From NCBI RefSeq assembly GCF_003336675.1, contig NZ_QPII01000017.1, forward strand, positions 32,015-96,014: 64,000 nt of DNA. Direction: 5' to 3'. This DNA comes from Billgrantia montanilacus (lineage in GTDB: Bacteria > Pseudomonadota > Gammaproteobacteria > Pseudomonadales > Halomonadaceae). Both the position numbers and the translations under genes were made by a program. The notes beneath the pieces are model-generated. The model ran no database searches. It was not told where the DNA came from and saw only the letters and a list, made by a program, of their open reading frames with translations. How positions within the stretch are numbered: position 1 is the stretch's first letter; every line of letters begins with the position of its first letter. Below, in pieces: positions 17,957 through 28,538 of this stretch.

Positions 17957-19027
17957 ATGATGGTCGTACGTCCTGTCCGGCCGGCCGACCTGCCGGCGCT
18001 GGAGCGACTGGCGGGAACCGCCTCGCCGAGCCTGACCAACCTGCCGGCCCACCGCGACCGGCTGGAGGAGCGCATCGCCCGCTCGAGGCACTCCTTCAGC
18101 CGCGAGGTGGACTTCCCCGGCGACGAGCTCTACACCTTCGTCCTCGAGGACCTGGAGCGCGGCGAGGTGGTAGGTACTGCCACCATTCGTGCCGAGGCCG
18201 GTGCCCGGGAGGCCTACTACACCTATCGGCAGGAGACCCTGATCCACGCCTCGCAGCAGCTCAACGTGCGCCGCGAGGTGCAGACCCTGGCGCTCTCCCA
18301 TGAGGTTTCCGAGACCACCCAGCTCTGTGCCCTGTCGATCGAGCCGCGCTATCGCGGCACCAGTGCCGAGAGCCTGTTGCGCCGGGCCAGGCTGATGTTC
18401 ATCGCCCAGTATCCCGAGCGCTTTGCCGAGGTACTGGCGATGGCCTTTCCCGGCTATCTGGACGAGCGAGGCGAGTCGCCGTTCTGGAACAGCGTGGGGC
18501 GCCACTTCTTCGTGCGCGACTACCACGACATCAACTATCTGGCCGGGGTGCGCTCGAAGAGCTTCATTGCCGAGGTGATGCCGCAGTTTCCGCTCTATCT
18601 CGCGCTACTGACGCCCCAGGCTAGGGCGGCCATTGGTCGAGAACATCCGGACCATGAAACCGCCATGACCGAGATGCTGGCCGAGGGCTTCCTGCGCTCG
18701 CGTCATGTGGACATCTTTGATGCCGGCCCGGTGATCAAGGGCGAGCGCGACCGCCTGGCGAGCTTTCGCCGTGCCGCCTGGCACCCGGTGCGGGTGCGGC
18801 CCGCCCATGTGCTGCCGGATGCCGAGCCAGCCATGATCGCCAACCAGCGGTTGGACGACTTCCGCTGCGTGGTGGCCCGCTACGCCCTGTCGCCCACCGG
18901 CCAGCTGATGCTCTCGTCGGAGCACGCTGAGCTGCTGGGCGTCGAGGAGGGGCGCGCCGTGCTGGTGGCGCCGTTGGCCCTGGCGGCGGACGACTCCGAG
19001 CTGGGCTACGACGAGGGAGAGCTGTGA
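17957..19027 (+). CDS. aruF: arginine N-succinyltransferase, alpha subunit
   Basis: A 356-aa member of the AstA family. The N-terminus MVVRPVRPADLPALERLA, the SPFWNSVGRHFF segment and KSFIAEVMPQFPLY are family landmarks, and the DIFDAGP segment is near residue 260. It is paired with a homologous beta subunit, as in Pseudomonas AruFG, unlike the single AstA of E. coli. It transfers succinyl-CoA to arginine. ATG 17957 has GGAG at 8 bases; an in-frame GTG at 17903 overlapping the astC stop would add 18 poorly conserved residues. Confidence 0.92.
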   Translation: MMVVRPVRPADLPALERLAGTASPSLTNLPAHRDRLEERIARSRHSFSREVDFPGDELYTFVLEDLERGEVVGTATIRAEAGAREAYYTYRQETLIHASQQLNVRREVQTLALSHEVSETTQLCALSIEPRYRGTSAESLLRRARLMFIAQYPERFAEVLAMAFPGYLDERGESPFWNSVGRHFFVRDYHDINYLAGVRSKSFIAEVMPQFPLYLALLTPQARAAIGREHPDHETAMTEMLAEGFLRSRHVDIFDAGPVIKGERDRLASFRRAAWHPVRVRPAHVLPDAEPAMIANQRLDDFRCVVARYALSPTGQLMLSSEHAELLGVEEGRAVLVAPLALAADDSELGYDEGEL

Positions 19028-20073
19028 TGCGCATTCGAGCGATTGCCGAGTCCGATCTGGACGAGCTGCAGGCACTGGCGCGAGAGACCGGGGTCGGCTT
19101 CACCTCGCTGCCCGACAACCGCGAGTTTCTCGCAGAGAAGATCGAGCTGGCGGTGACCGCCTTCGAACAGCGCTCCCCGTCGGACCGGCGCAACTACTTC
19201 TTCGTGCTGGAGGACGAGGCCAGCGGCGAGCTGGCGGGCTGCTGCGCCATCGAAGGGCAGGTGGGACGCGAGGTGCCGTTCTACCACTATCGCCTTGGCA
19301 CCCTGGCCCACTCTTCGGTGCAGCTCGACCTTCACCGCACCATCGACACCCTCTTTCTCAGCTCCGACCATACCGGCGATGCCGAAGTGGCGTCGCTGTT
19401 CCTGCGCCCCCAGTACCGTGGCGAGGATCGGCGCCACCAGCGCAACGGCGCGCTGCTGTCGATGATGCGCTGGCTGTTCATCGCCGAGTTTCGCGACCAG
19501 TTTCCCGACAAGGTGCTGGCGGAGATGCGCGGTGTCTTCGACGAGCGGGGCAAGAGTCCCTTCTGGGAGTGCCTGGGCAGCCACTTCTTCCCGCTGGATT
19601 TCGACGAGGCGGATCGCCTGACCGGGCTGGGCCAGAAGAGCTTCATCGGTGAGCTGATGCCCAAGTTTCCCATCTATACCCCGTTTCTCTCCGACGAGGC
19701 CCGGGCCTGTATCGGCCAGGTGCACCGCGATACCCGTCCGGCGCTGGCCATGCTCAAGAAGGAGGGGCTGCGCTGGGAAGGCTTCATCGACATCTTCGAC
19801 GGCGGCCCCACCGTGGAGGCCTACATCGACGACATACGCGCCGTGCGCAAGTCGCGTCGCTGCCGAGTGGAGGTCCATGCGGGTAGCGAACCACCCGTCG
19901 CGCGGCCGCGATGGCTGGCGGCGAGCACCGACATGGCCGCTTTCCGCGCCGCCTGGGTAGCCGGCGGACCCAACGAGGACGACACCATCACCCTGAGCGC
20001 GCAGGAGGCGCAGCGACTCGACGTTGTCGCCGGCGACGCCCTGCGCGTTCTGGACACCGAGGAGACACCATGA
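19027..20073 (+). CDS. aruG: arginine N-succinyltransferase, beta subunit
   Basis: A 348-aa paralogue of the preceding alpha subunit, with SPFWECLGSHFFPLDF, KSFIGELMPKFPIY and DIFDGGPTVEAY. Its ATG shares one base with the alpha stop (TGATG), a form of translational coupling that suits a heteromeric enzyme made in equal amounts. Its stop overlaps the astD start by 4 bp. Confidence 0.94.
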   Translation: MRIRAIAESDLDELQALARETGVGFTSLPDNREFLAEKIELAVTAFEQRSPSDRRNYFFVLEDEASGELAGCCAIEGQVGREVPFYHYRLGTLAHSSVQLDLHRTIDTLFLSSDHTGDAEVASLFLRPQYRGEDRRHQRNGALLSMMRWLFIAEFRDQFPDKVLAEMRGVFDERGKSPFWECLGSHFFPLDFDEADRLTGLGQKSFIGELMPKFPIYTPFLSDEARACIGQVHRDTRPALAMLKKEGLRWEGFIDIFDGGPTVEAYIDDIRAVRKSRRCRVEVHAGSEPPVARPRWLAASTDMAAFRAAWVAGGPNEDDTITLSAQEAQRLDVVAGDALRVLDTEETP

Positions 20074-21539
20074 AAGCCATGCAGCAGCTGTTGATCGACG
20101 GCACCTGGCAGGCGGGGGAGGCTACCCGCTTCATCAAGCAGGACCCGGTCTCCGGCGAAAACCTGTGGCAGGGAAACGCCGCCAGCGACTCCCAGGTGGC
20201 GGTGGCGGTGGCCGCCGCCCGCGGTGCCTTTGCGAGCTGGGCTCGGCGCTCCTTCGACGAGCGCCTGGCGGTGGTGGAACGCTTCCGCGAGCTGCTGGAG
20301 ACCCACCGCGAAGACCTGGCCCGGGCCATTGCCGCGGAAACCGGCAAGCCGCTATGGGAAGCCCGTACCGAGGTGGGTGCGATGATCGGCAAGGTGGCCA
20401 TCTCGGTGCGTGCCTATCATGAGCGCACCGGCGAGCGTAGCCGTGATGTGGGCGACACACGTGCGGTACTTCGCCACCGGCCCCATGGGGTGATGGCCGT
20501 TTTCGGTCCCTATAACTTCCCCGGGCACCTGCCCAACGGACATATGGTGCCTGCGCTGCTGGCCGGCAACACGGTGGTGTTCAAGCCCAGCGAGCAGACC
20601 CCGTTGACCGCCGACCTCACCCTGCAGTGCTGGCAGGAGGCGGGCCTGCCCGTCGGCGTGATCAATCTGGTGCAGGGCGGCGCGCCGGTGGGCCAGGCGC
20701 TGTCGTCGCACCCGGGTATCGACGGCCTGCTGTTCACCGGCAGCGCCAAGGTGGGCGGGCTGCTCAACCGCCAGTTCGCCGATCAGTTCGACAAGATCCT
20801 GGCTCTGGAGCTGGGGGGGAACAATCCGCTGGTGGTCAAGGACGTGCACGACCAGGACGCCGTGGTGCTGACGATCCTGCAGTCGGCCTTCCTCTCCGGC
20901 GGCCAGCGCTGCACCTGCTCGCGCCGGCTGATCGTGCCCGAGGGCCAGGTCGGCGATCACCTGCTCGACGCTCTGGTGGATGCCATCGGTCGGTTGCACG
21001 TGGCCGGTCAGTTCGCCGAACCGGCGCCGTTCTACGGTGGCCTGGTCAGCCCGGCAGCGGCCCAGGGACTGCTCAAGGCCCAGGATGATCTGGAGGCTCT
21101 GGGTGGCGTGGTGCTGGCACGCATGGCGTGCCTGGAGGAGGGTACGAGCCTCCTTTCACCCGCCCTGATCGACGTCACCGGCCTGGAGGTGCCCGACGAG
21201 GAACACTTCGGCCCGTTGTTGAAGGTATACCGTTATAGGGATTGGGGCGAAGCGGTCACTATCGCCAATGCCACCCGCTACGGCCTCTCCGCAGGCCTGA
21301 TCGGCGGTGAGCGCGCCGACTGGGACGACTTCCTTCTGCGCATTCGTGCCGGCATCGTCAACTGGAACCGCCAGACCACCGGCGCTTCCGGCGATGCCCC
21401 CTTCGGCGGGGTGGGCGACAGCGGCAACCATCGGCCGAGTGCCTATTATGCCGCCGACTACTGCGCCTATCCGGTGGCCTCCATGGAGAGCGACGAGCTG
21501 CATCTACCTGACCAGCTTCCGCCGGGAGTGGTGTTATGA
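20070..21539 (+). CDS. astD: N-succinylglutamate 5-semialdehyde dehydrogenase
   Basis: A 489-aa aldehyde dehydrogenase, close to the usual AstD length. [32 protein letters not shown] and the catalytic Cys in [11 protein letters not shown] are visible. It oxidises succinylglutamate semialdehyde to succinylglutamate. ATGA overlaps join it to both neighbours. Confidence 0.95.
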   Translation: MKAMQQLLIDGTWQAGEATRFIKQDPVSGENLWQGNAASDSQVAVAVAAARGAFASWARRSFDERLAVVERFRELLETHREDLARAIAAETGKPLWEARTEVGAMIGKVAISVRAYHERTGERSRDVGDTRAVLRHRPHGVMAVFGPYNFPGHLPNGHMVPALLAGNTVVFKPSEQTPLTADLTLQCWQEAGLPVGVINLVQGGAPVGQALSSHPGIDGLLFTGSAKVGGLLNRQFADQFDKILALELGGNNPLVVKDVHDQDAVVLTILQSAFLSGGQRCTCSRRLIVPEGQVGDHLLDALVDAIGRLHVAGQFAEPAPFYGGLVSPAAAQGLLKAQDDLEALGGVVLARMACLEEGTSLLSPALIDVTGLEVPDEEHFGPLLKVYRYRDWGEAVTIANATRYGLSAGLIGGERADWDDFLLRIRAGIVNWNRQTTGASGDAPFGGVGDSGNHRPSAYYAADYCAYPVASMESDELHLPDQLPPGVVL

Positions 21540-22900
21540 GCGACACTGTGACGCTTCACGACGAAGGCTACCGTGAAGTCAATTTCGACGGACTGGTGGG
21601 GCCAACCCACAACTACTCGGGTCTGGCCCACGGTAACGTGGCGTCGATGTCCCATGGCGGCCTGGTCTCCAATCCGCGTGAAGCCGCGCTGCAGGGGCTC
21701 GCCAAGATGAAGGCGCTGATGGACGCCGGCTACGCCCAGGGCGTACTGCCGCCCCAGCAGCGGCCGGACCTCGGCGCCTTGCGGGCGCTGGGCTTCACTG
21801 GCAGCAATTCCGAAGTGCTGGCTCGTGCCGCCAGTGAGGCGCCCCAGGTGCTGCGGGCGGTGTGTTCGGCGTCGAGCATGTGGACGGCCAACGCCGGTAC
21901 GGTGACGCCGAGCCGCGATGCGCCGGATGGGCGGGTGCATTTCACCCCGGCCAACCTGCAGTCGAGCTTTCACCGCTATCTGGAGCCGGAGACCACCGGG
22001 CGTGTGCTGGCGGCGATCTTCCATGATGAGCGCCACTTCGCCCACCATTCGGTGTTGCCGGCGACCCCGGCCTTCTCCGACGAGGGGGCGGCCAACCATA
22101 CCCGGCTCTGTGGCGAGCACGGCGAGCCCGGTGTGCACCTCTTCGTCTACGGCCGCCAGGCCTTCGGCGGGCGCATCGAGCCGCAGAAGTTCCCGGCCCG
22201 CCAGACCCTGGAGGCGAGCCAGGCGGTGGCCCGCCAACACGGCTTGAGCGACGACCAGGCGGTTTTCGCCCAGCAGCATCCCGATGCCATCGATGCCGGC
22301 GTGTTCCACAACGACGTGACCGCGGTGGGCAACGGCCCGGTGCTGCTCTACCACGAGATGGCTTTCCTCGACGAGCAGGCGACCCTCGATGAGCTGCGCC
22401 GCAAGATGGCGACGCCCCTGATCCCGGTGCGGGTGCCGCTGGAGGCGGTGAGCCTCGAGGACGCCGTGGCCTCCTACCTGTTCAATTCCCAGCTGCTGAC
22501 CAACCCCGATGGCAGCATGACCCTGGTGGTCCCCGGCGAGTGCCAGGAGCGCGAGGCCGTGTGGCGCACCATCCAGAATCACCTGCTGGCGGGCAACAAC
22601 CCCATCGGGGAAGTGATCGTCAAGGACGTCAAGCAGAGCATGCGCAACGGCGGCGGCCCCGCCTGCCTGCGCCTGCGGGTGGCACTCTCCCAGGTGGAGC
22701 GAGCTGCGCTGACCGGCCGGGTGCTGCTCAACGACGGGCTTCATGACGAGCTGACCGCCTGGGTCGAGCGCCACTATCGCGACCGCCTGGCGCCCGACGA
22801 CCTGGCCGATCCGCAGCTGGCCGACGAGACCCTGACGGCGCTGGACGAGCTGACCCGTATCCTGCAGATCGGCTCGGTCTACCCCTTCCAGTTGGGTTAG
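21536..22900 (+). CDS. astB: N-succinylarginine dihydrolase
   Basis: A 454-aa amidinotransferase-fold enzyme releasing ammonia and CO2 from succinylarginine. The N-terminus [20 protein letters not shown], the [14 protein letters not shown] segment, [12 protein letters not shown] and the C-terminal [11 protein letters not shown] with the catalytic Cys are all present. It is the last ast gene in this block. The desuccinylase gene astE, normally next, is absent, so that step must be encoded elsewhere. Confidence 0.95.
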   Translation: MSDTVTLHDEGYREVNFDGLVGPTHNYSGLAHGNVASMSHGGLVSNPREAALQGLAKMKALMDAGYAQGVLPPQQRPDLGALRALGFTGSNSEVLARAASEAPQVLRAVCSASSMWTANAGTVTPSRDAPDGRVHFTPANLQSSFHRYLEPETTGRVLAAIFHDERHFAHHSVLPATPAFSDEGAANHTRLCGEHGEPGVHLFVYGRQAFGGRIEPQKFPARQTLEASQAVARQHGLSDDQAVFAQQHPDAIDAGVFHNDVTAVGNGPVLLYHEMAFLDEQATLDELRRKMATPLIPVRVPLEAVSLEDAVASYLFNSQLLTNPDGSMTLVVPGECQEREAVWRTIQNHLLAGNNPIGEVIVKDVKQSMRNGGGPACLRLRVALSQVERAALTGRVLLNDGLHDELTAWVERHYRDRLAPDDLADPQLADETLTALDELTRILQIGSVYPFQLG

Positions 22901-22953
22901 GCTTTCCACCGAGACGTCACTTTCCGCCGAGACCCAAACAGGATAGGGACATC

Positions 22954-23427
22954 ATGCGAGATATCACGATCGTGCGGCTGAATGCCGACTCCGACCATGT
23001 GGCGACGGTGGCGAGCTGGACCTACGCCGAATGGGGCCACCTGCACCCCGGCAGTACCCCCGAGTCATACCGCGAGGCCTTTCGCCGCGAGTGCGGCGAT
23101 GGCGGGGTGCCGTCGGTGTTCGTGGCCATGCAGGGCGATCGGCCGGTGGGGACGGCGGCGCTGATGGCCGAGGACATGGACTCCCGACACGAACTCACGC
23201 CCTGGCTGGTCTCGGTGTTCGTGCTGCCGGAGTGGCGCGGACGGGGCATCGCCGCCAGGCTGATTCGTCGCGTCGAAGAGGAGGCGGCCGCCTGTGGAGT
23301 CGGCCAGTTCTACCTCTTCACCCCAGACCAGCAGGGGCTCTATCGTCGACTCGGCTGGTGCGACCACGAAGCGCTGAGCTACCGGGGCGAGAACGTCACC
23401 ATCATGCTGCGCCGGCTCGAGGCATGA
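22954..23427 (+). CDS. GNAT-family N-acetyltransferase
   Basis: A 157-aa acetyltransferase with the acetyl-CoA loop in VSVFVLPEWRGRGIAARLIRR-like sequence (about residues 89-109) and a C-terminal LFTPDQQGLYRRLGW. The acceptor is unknown. It begins 53 bp after astB and overlaps zapE by 4 bp, so it probably belongs with zapE and possibly to the distal part of the ast transcript. Confidence 0.85.
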   Translation: MRDITIVRLNADSDHVATVASWTYAEWGHLHPGSTPESYREAFRRECGDGGVPSVFVAMQGDRPVGTAALMAEDMDSRHELTPWLVSVFVLPEWRGRGIAARLIRRVEEEAAACGVGQFYLFTPDQQGLYRRLGWCDHEALSYRGENVTIMLRRLEA

Positions 23428-24566
23428 CGGCCGCCTCGCCCCTGGCCTTGTACCGGGAGGCGGTGGAGCGCCAGGGCTTCGCCCCGGACGAGGCGCAGCG
23501 TGTTGCCGCCGCCGGCCTCGACGCCTGCTATCAGTCGCTGCACGAAGAAGCGGTACCGGGAGAGCGCCAGGCCATACCCGGCGTCTATCTCTGGGGCCCG
23601 GTGGGACGCGGCAAGACCTGGCTGATGGACGGCTTCCATCGACATCTCCAGGTTCCCGCCCGACGGCTGCATTTCCACCATTTCATGCGCTGGGTGCACC
23701 AGCGCCAGTTCCAGCTGAGCGGCACCGCCGACCCGCTCACCGCGTTGGCGCGAGAGCTAGCGGCGGAGGTGCGGGTGCTGTGCCTCGACGAGCTGTTCGT
23801 CAATGATATCGCCGATGCCATGCTGCTCGGCCGGCTGCTGGGCGCGCTCTTCGACGAGGGACTCGTGCTGGTGTGCACATCGAATCAGGCGCCGGACGGG
23901 CTTTACGCCGACGGTTTCAACCGCGATCGCTTCCTGCCTGCCGTGGCGGCCATGACGCGTCACATGGAGGTGGTCGAACTGGATGGCGGACGGGACCACC
24001 GGCTGCATCCGGGCAAGCCCTGCCAGCGCTACTGGGTGAGCGAACCCGGCCGACCTGGCGCCCTCGCGGCACTCTTCGACCGGCTGAGTGGGGACGAGGC
24101 GAAGGGCAGCGGGCCCAGCGCCGAGTTCATCGAGTTGGGGCATCGCCGGATTGCGGTGGAGCGGCGCAGCGAGCGGGTCGTGTGGTGTCGCTACGCGGCA
24201 TTGTGCGAACAGCCGCTGGCGGCGCTGGACTTCATCACCCTGGTCGATGGCTTCGATCACATCCTGCTCGGTGAAGTGCCCCACTTGAGCGATGCGAGCG
24301 CTGACGGGAGCATCGCGCGTGGTACCGAGGATGGTATCGAGCGTGTCGAGGCCGGGGAGAGGGAGCTGCCGCCGCTCTCGCGGCGCGACGACGGCGTACG
24401 TCGTTTCATCGCCCTGGTCGACGAGTGCTACGACCGCCGCGTGCCGCTCTATGTGGAAGCCGAGGTACCCATGGAGGCGCTCTATCCCCGAGGCTATCTC
24501 GCCTTTTCGTTCCGTCGCGCCCTGAGTCGCCTGCAGGAGATGCAGCTGGCGCGGTTCGGTGAATGA
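23424..24566 (+). CDS. zapE: cell division protein ZapE / AFG1-like ATPase
   Basis: A 380-aa P-loop ATPase with Walker A GPVGRGKTWLMDGF (near residue 55), Walker B VLCLDELFVND (near 115), and CTSNQAPDGLYADG, all typical of the ZapE/AFG1 family. E. coli ZapE associates with the divisome and FtsZ. It is co-oriented and coupled with the GNAT gene by an ATGA overlap, not with rplM-rpsI where zapE often lies. It could therefore be a second paralogue. Confidence 0.85.
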   Translation: MTAASPLALYREAVERQGFAPDEAQRVAAAGLDACYQSLHEEAVPGERQAIPGVYLWGPVGRGKTWLMDGFHRHLQVPARRLHFHHFMRWVHQRQFQLSGTADPLTALARELAAEVRVLCLDELFVNDIADAMLLGRLLGALFDEGLVLVCTSNQAPDGLYADGFNRDRFLPAVAAMTRHMEVVELDGGRDHRLHPGKPCQRYWVSEPGRPGALAALFDRLSGDEAKGSGPSAEFIELGHRRIAVERRSERVVWCRYAALCEQPLAALDFITLVDGFDHILLGEVPHLSDASADGSIARGTEDGIERVEAGERELPPLSRRDDGVRRFIALVDECYDRRVPLYVEAEVPMEALYPRGYLAFSFRRALSRLQEMQLARFGE

Positions 24567-24662
24567 GAGAAGAGAGTAAGAGGGAATCGTGACCATACCA
24601 GTGTCGCTACTATTAGCTCTCACCAGCGATGTTACTGTCATCATTGTTGATGACATGCCGAA

Positions 24663-26441
24663 CTAGATGACCGCAGGCGCTTCATTGTCGAGTGGTAGAG
24701 CTTCAGTGGTACGGAGAATAGGGTGGCGTCGATCAATGAAAAGGCTGTTACCGAGGCACAGTTTGGCCCGATGCTTAAGTTCGCTGAGGCTGTTGGCAAT
24801 ATCCAGCGCGCTACCATGGGATGCTGACGTCACCGGCTGCAGCGCGATGGACAGGGTGACGATAGGGTAGAATGTCTTCTCGCCCTGACGATTGCGGATC
24901 CAGAGACCACCCTGGCGGCGATCGCTCTGCGAGTAGAAGCTGGGCGCCAGATACTCGAAATCGCTGAGGATGGTTTCACAGGTATGCTGGGCTCGCTCGA
25001 TCGGAACGATCATTATGAAATCATCGCCCCCCACGTGGCCTATGAAGTCGCTCTCGCCTCGCGCATGCTGCTGAAGCAGACACGACAGGGCGTTGATGAC
25101 CTGGTCGCCGTGAGCGTAGCCGTAGGCGTCGTTGTATGCCTTGAAGTTGTCCAGGTCGCAGTAGATCGCGGCGAAAGGCTCGCCTCGGCCGAGCCACCGA
25201 GTCATCATCTCGTTGATCAGTACGTTGCCCGGCAGACCGGTTAACGGGTTGGCATGGCGTGCGCTACGTACTTGAAGCGCTGTAATCTCGCGCAGCAGAT
25301 CGAGGATATTGCCCATGCCAAGATACTGCAGTCGTTCATCGACGATGACGAAATCCTGCTGCTCAAAACTGGCGGCCTCGGTGATCTGCTGACTGAGGGT
25401 CTCCAGTGGCGTGCTCTCGCCTGTCACGATCATGTGAGTATCGAGTAGTTCGTCAATGGTGCGCCGGGCATAAAGCGCGTGGCTGAAGGGATTGGTGAAT
25501 AGGTTGAGGAAGTCGTGATGGCGCACCACGCCTATCGGCCGGCCCGCTTCGACGACGGTGAGGCAGCGAATAGTCGGCTGTGCCTTGAAGCGTTCGACCA
25601 CTTCCAGCACCGGAGTGCCGCGCTCGATAGGAGCGACATGTCGGCAGACCATTGCGGCACTTCCCTGCGAAAGGCTGTCGGCATTGTTATTGGCCGGCAA
25701 CAGGTGCGATATCGCCCTTGGCGGGGTCTCGCTTGGGCGGCTGAAGTAGTACCCCTGCAGGAAGGGACAGTTCAGCGTCCACAAGCAGTGGTACTCGCCA
25801 GCGGTCTCGATGCCTTCGGCGATGACACTGCACTCCAGGCTGCGCGAGACCTCCAGTAGCGACTGCAGGAATTGGCGCTTCAGCGGGTCGTGGTCGATAT
25901 CGGAAACGAAGTGTCGATCGATCTTGACGAAATCGGGGCGCAGTTCGGCCCAGTGACGCAGACTCGAGTAGCCGGCCCCCAGATCGTCCAGTGCGACCCT
26001 GAATCCCATACTGCGATAGTGTGCAACGGCCTGGCGCATCAGGTCATAGTCGTGAATCGGCGTATGCTCGGTCAGCTCGATAACCACACGCTCCGGAGCC
26101 ATGCCCACGCTGTCGAGAAACGTCATCGTCAATCCTTCGCGAAAATCGCACTCGATCAGCGAGGTCGGCATGACGTTGAGAAACAGCTGGCCCGGGAGCC
26201 CCAGGCTCACGAAGCGCTGAATTGCCAGCCGGCGGCACAGCAGGTCGAGCTCCACCAGGTGCCCGGTACGTGCGGCCGTGTCGAATAGCGTCAGGGGAGA
26301 ATGGAGGGGCGAGTCGGAGGGCCCGCGTACCAGTGCCTCGTAGCCGAAGATGGTCTGCCCACTGGCGTCGACAATAGGCTGGAAGAGCGTGTTCAGCTTC
26401 TCCTCGCACAGGATGGATTCCAGCAGCATGGCGTCTTGCAT
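24663..26441 (-). CDS. EAL-CBS-GGDEF signalling protein, GGDDF variant
   Basis: A 592-aa soluble protein with domain order EAL (about residues 10-245), a CBS pair (about 265-395) and GGDEF (about 405-570). The EAL site is intact: E35, the N in LFLNVMP, the E in IELTEH, LDDLGAGYSS, VKIDRHF, AEGIET and LQGYYFSRP. The cyclase signature is GGDDF (471-475) rather than GGDEF, so cyclase activity is doubtful and a regulatory GTP-binding role is possible. The start at 26441 lies 53 bp after the MCP stop on the same strand; the ribosome site is weak. Confidence 0.88.
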   Translation of the reverse strand: MQDAMLLESILCEEKLNTLFQPIVDASGQTIFGYEALVRGPSDSPLHSPLTLFDTAARTGHLVELDLLCRRLAIQRFVSLGLPGQLFLNVMPTSLIECDFREGLTMTFLDSVGMAPERVVIELTEHTPIHDYDLMRQAVAHYRSMGFRVALDDLGAGYSSLRHWAELRPDFVKIDRHFVSDIDHDPLKRQFLQSLLEVSRSLECSVIAEGIETAGEYHCLWTLNCPFLQGYYFSRPSETPPRAISHLLPANNNADSLSQGSAAMVCRHVAPIERGTPVLEVVERFKAQPTIRCLTVVEAGRPIGVVRHHDFLNLFTNPFSHALYARRTIDELLDTHMIVTGESTPLETLSQQITEAASFEQQDFVIVDERLQYLGMGNILDLLREITALQVRSARHANPLTGLPGNVLINEMMTRWLGRGEPFAAIYCDLDNFKAYNDAYGYAHGDQVINALSCLLQQHARGESDFIGHVGGDDFIMIVPIERAQHTCETILSDFEYLAPSFYSQSDRRQGGLWIRNRQGEKTFYPIVTLSIALQPVTSASHGSALDIANSLSELKHRAKLCLGNSLFIDRRHPILRTTEALPLDNEAPAVI

Positions 26442-26494
26442 GTGAGGTGGTCTCTTGGCGACTGTTAGGGAAAGCGTAAACAATCCGTGCGCCG

Positions 26495-28156
26495 CTATGC
26501 CGGAGCCACCAGCATGCGGGGCCGCCACTCAAACGCCTTGTGTACCGTGTCATCCTCCCTCCCTATCTTCTCATCAACTGCTTCGGCCTGATGCGGCAGT
26601 TCCGCCGTGGCGAAGCGCGCGGCAAAGGTGCGCATCCGTTCGGCCTCGTCCTCCAGGGTTCGGGCTGAACCTGTCGCTTGCTCGACCAGCCGCGTGTTGT
26701 GCTGGGTCACCGCTTCCATCTGGTGCATGGCCTGATTGAGCTGCTCGATGCCGTGATGCTGTTCAGTGGAGGCCTGAGCGATTTGCTGAATCAAGTCACT
26801 CACCTGCTGCACGGCGGTCACGATCGAGCGCATTTCGTCGCTGGCACGTGTCGACAGGGTGTTGCCATGGTCCACGCTGGCCCGGGAAGCACCGATGAGT
26901 TCACGGATATCATGGGCAGCGACACTGCTGCGGGAGGCCAGCGAGCGCACCTCGTTGGCGACCACAGCGAATCCCCTGCCGTGTTCGCCGGCACGGGCCG
27001 CCTCCACCGAGGCGTTGAGTGCCAGTATGTTGGTCTGGAAGGCGATCGAGTCGATCAGCCCGACGATTTCACCGATCTGCGCCGAGCGGGCATGGATCTC
27101 GTTCATGGTATCGACGAATGCAGTGACGGCACTCTCGCCCTGCTCGGCACTCTGCACCGCGTCGCTCGCCAGTTCGCTCGCCTGCCGGGCATGGTCGGCA
27201 TTATTCGCCACATTGGTGGTCAGCTCTTCCAGACCGGAAGCGGTCTGTTCGAGCGAGGCGGCCTGCTGCTGCGTGCGCGATGCCAGCTCCTGATTGCCAT
27301 CGCTCATGTGCTGAGCGCTTTCGAGCACGAGGCCGCTGCTGCCGCGCATGCGGGAAACGGTATCGGCCAGGGATGCCTGCATTCGGCCCAGCTCGGCATA
27401 TAGCTGTCCGATCTCGTTGTTGCCACGCGTCTTAATCGGCTGCGACAGGTCCCCTTCGGCGATCCGCCGGAAATGCGCGATGATGCGCTTGAGCGGGCGC
27501 AGTACGTTGGCGTTGACGCCCCAGATCACGATGGCGACAGTCAACAGGGCCGCGATCAGAGCCGCCCCCATGGCACGATTCAGCCAGGTCGACATGGCCT
27601 CGAAGCGGCTTGAGAGGCCTACACCGCTGGCAGCGGAGGCGGCGAAGAAGTCGTCGGCACTCTCCATGAAGGCCTGGCTCATGTCGCTGACGCGGGACTG
27701 ACCGGAGTCGTAGGCGGCAACGTCCCCATCCTTCAACACCATCAACTGCAGGTTCAGTCCGGTATTAAGCAGCGACTGTAAGCGGTTTTGCAGCGTCTCG
27801 ATGGCGTCGGTCTGTTCCGGCTGGGCAGGTATCTCCAGAAAACGCTGGAAGTCATCGTCAGCACTTTTCATCAATGTCTCGGCCTGCTCGATGACAGGTT
27901 CGGGACGGTCGAAGGAGGGGCGACGAATCAGCTGAGCGGCCCGATCCAACTCCACCCGGGCGCGTAGCATGCCGAGATAGGCGCCATTGAGTGCCTGCGT
28001 CTGCTCGACGTTGATCTGATTCAGGGTTCCGAAGGCATGGCGACTGTGGTGATTCGAATACAGCCCCAGCGCGCCGGCTCCCAGAATGATGGTGGTGAAA
28101 GCGAGCAGCACCAGCGACCAGCTGAGCCTGATGGTCATGCGATCGAGAAGCCCCAT
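26495..28156 (-). CDS. methyl-accepting chemotaxis protein
   Basis: A 553-aa receptor: TM1 (about residues 13-35), a four-helix-bundle type periplasmic domain (36-190), TM2 (about 192-213), HAMP (214-267) and the signalling domain with the conserved hairpin tip [19 protein letters not shown]. No C-terminal NWxxF-type CheR tether is seen; the protein ends [10 protein letters not shown]. The ligand is unknown. It precedes the EAL-CBS-GGDEF gene by 53 bp, suggesting joint expression of a chemoreceptor and a c-di-GMP enzyme. Confidence 0.93.
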   Translation of the reverse strand: MGLLDRMTIRLSWSLVLLAFTTIILGAGALGLYSNHHSRHAFGTLNQINVEQTQALNGAYLGMLRARVELDRAAQLIRRPSFDRPEPVIEQAETLMKSADDDFQRFLEIPAQPEQTDAIETLQNRLQSLLNTGLNLQLMVLKDGDVAAYDSGQSRVSDMSQAFMESADDFFAASAASGVGLSSRFEAMSTWLNRAMGAALIAALLTVAIVIWGVNANVLRPLKRIIAHFRRIAEGDLSQPIKTRGNNEIGQLYAELGRMQASLADTVSRMRGSSGLVLESAQHMSDGNQELASRTQQQAASLEQTASGLEELTTNVANNADHARQASELASDAVQSAEQGESAVTAFVDTMNEIHARSAQIGEIVGLIDSIAFQTNILALNASVEAARAGEHGRGFAVVANEVRSLASRSSVAAHDIRELIGASRASVDHGNTLSTRASDEMRSIVTAVQQVSDLIQQIAQASTEQHHGIEQLNQAMHQMEAVTQHNTRLVEQATGSARTLEDEAERMRTFAARFATAELPHQAEAVDEKIGREDDTVHKAFEWRPRMLVAPA

Positions 28157-28222
28157 GTCGATACCTGCCTTATGGATGTTCCGGCCGGGTTGCCCCGTGT
28201 TGGCAGCGACAATAGCTTGTAT

Positions 28223-28242
28223 CTGTTACATTTAAGTAACAG
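28223..28242. promoter_or_regulatory. perfect inverted repeat upstream of the MCP gene
   Basis: CTGTTAC (28223-28229) and GTAACAG (28236-28242) flank ATTTAA. It lies 67 bp upstream of the MCP start, in the promoter zone of the MCP-EAL unit, and has the size of a dimeric-repressor operator. The binding protein is unknown. Confidence 0.5.
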
Positions 28243-28344
28243 CTAACGGAGGGGGTGTGATTGTGCCCTGCAGGGAAGACGGCTCTACCTCAATCCCACT
28301 ATTCTCAAGACGCGTCGCACGCCTCACCTTCAGGAGAGCGCTAC

Positions 28345-28518
28345 GGACGTCATCTGCCGGTGAGGTTCCCTATGAGGGACTGTATCGATCAGCTGCCGGG
28401 TATCTGCGTGCTGCGGGGCCGCGAGTACCAGACTCGTTGAGCTTGTCTCGACGATACGCCCACCCAGCATCACGGCCAGGCGCTTCGGCGTTACCATTGT
28501 GAATGTCGCTGAAAGCAC
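28345..28518 (-). pseudogene. remnant of an oligopeptide-type ABC transporter ATPase C-terminus
   Basis: The minus-strand frame reads RLAVMLGGRIVETSST, then LAAPQHADTRQLIDTVPH. This matches the end of Opp/Dpp-type ATPases, where RVAVMYxGRIVE is followed by FxAPxHPYTRxLLxAVP. No Walker A, signature or Walker B motif is present; only about 55 residues remain. It abuts a hairpin and repeat copy 3. Nothing else coding is seen between 28157 and 28344. Confidence 0.6.
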
Positions 28519-28535
28519 CGGCCTATGGGCCGGTG
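28516..28535. terminator. perfect GC hairpin next to repeat copy 3
   Basis: CACCGGCC and GGCCGGTG are perfect 8-bp arms around TATG. It lies 3 bp left of repeat copy 3 and at the 5' edge of the ABC-ATPase remnant. Without a T tract it may be a weak terminator or part of the repeat flank. Confidence 0.45.
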
Positions 28536-28538
28536 GCT

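Noticed and set aside
22903..22933. Direct repeat TTTCCRCCGAGAC twice between astB and the GNAT gene
   Set aside because: Two 13-bp copies 18 bp apart without dyad symmetry or further copies are too little to call an operator.
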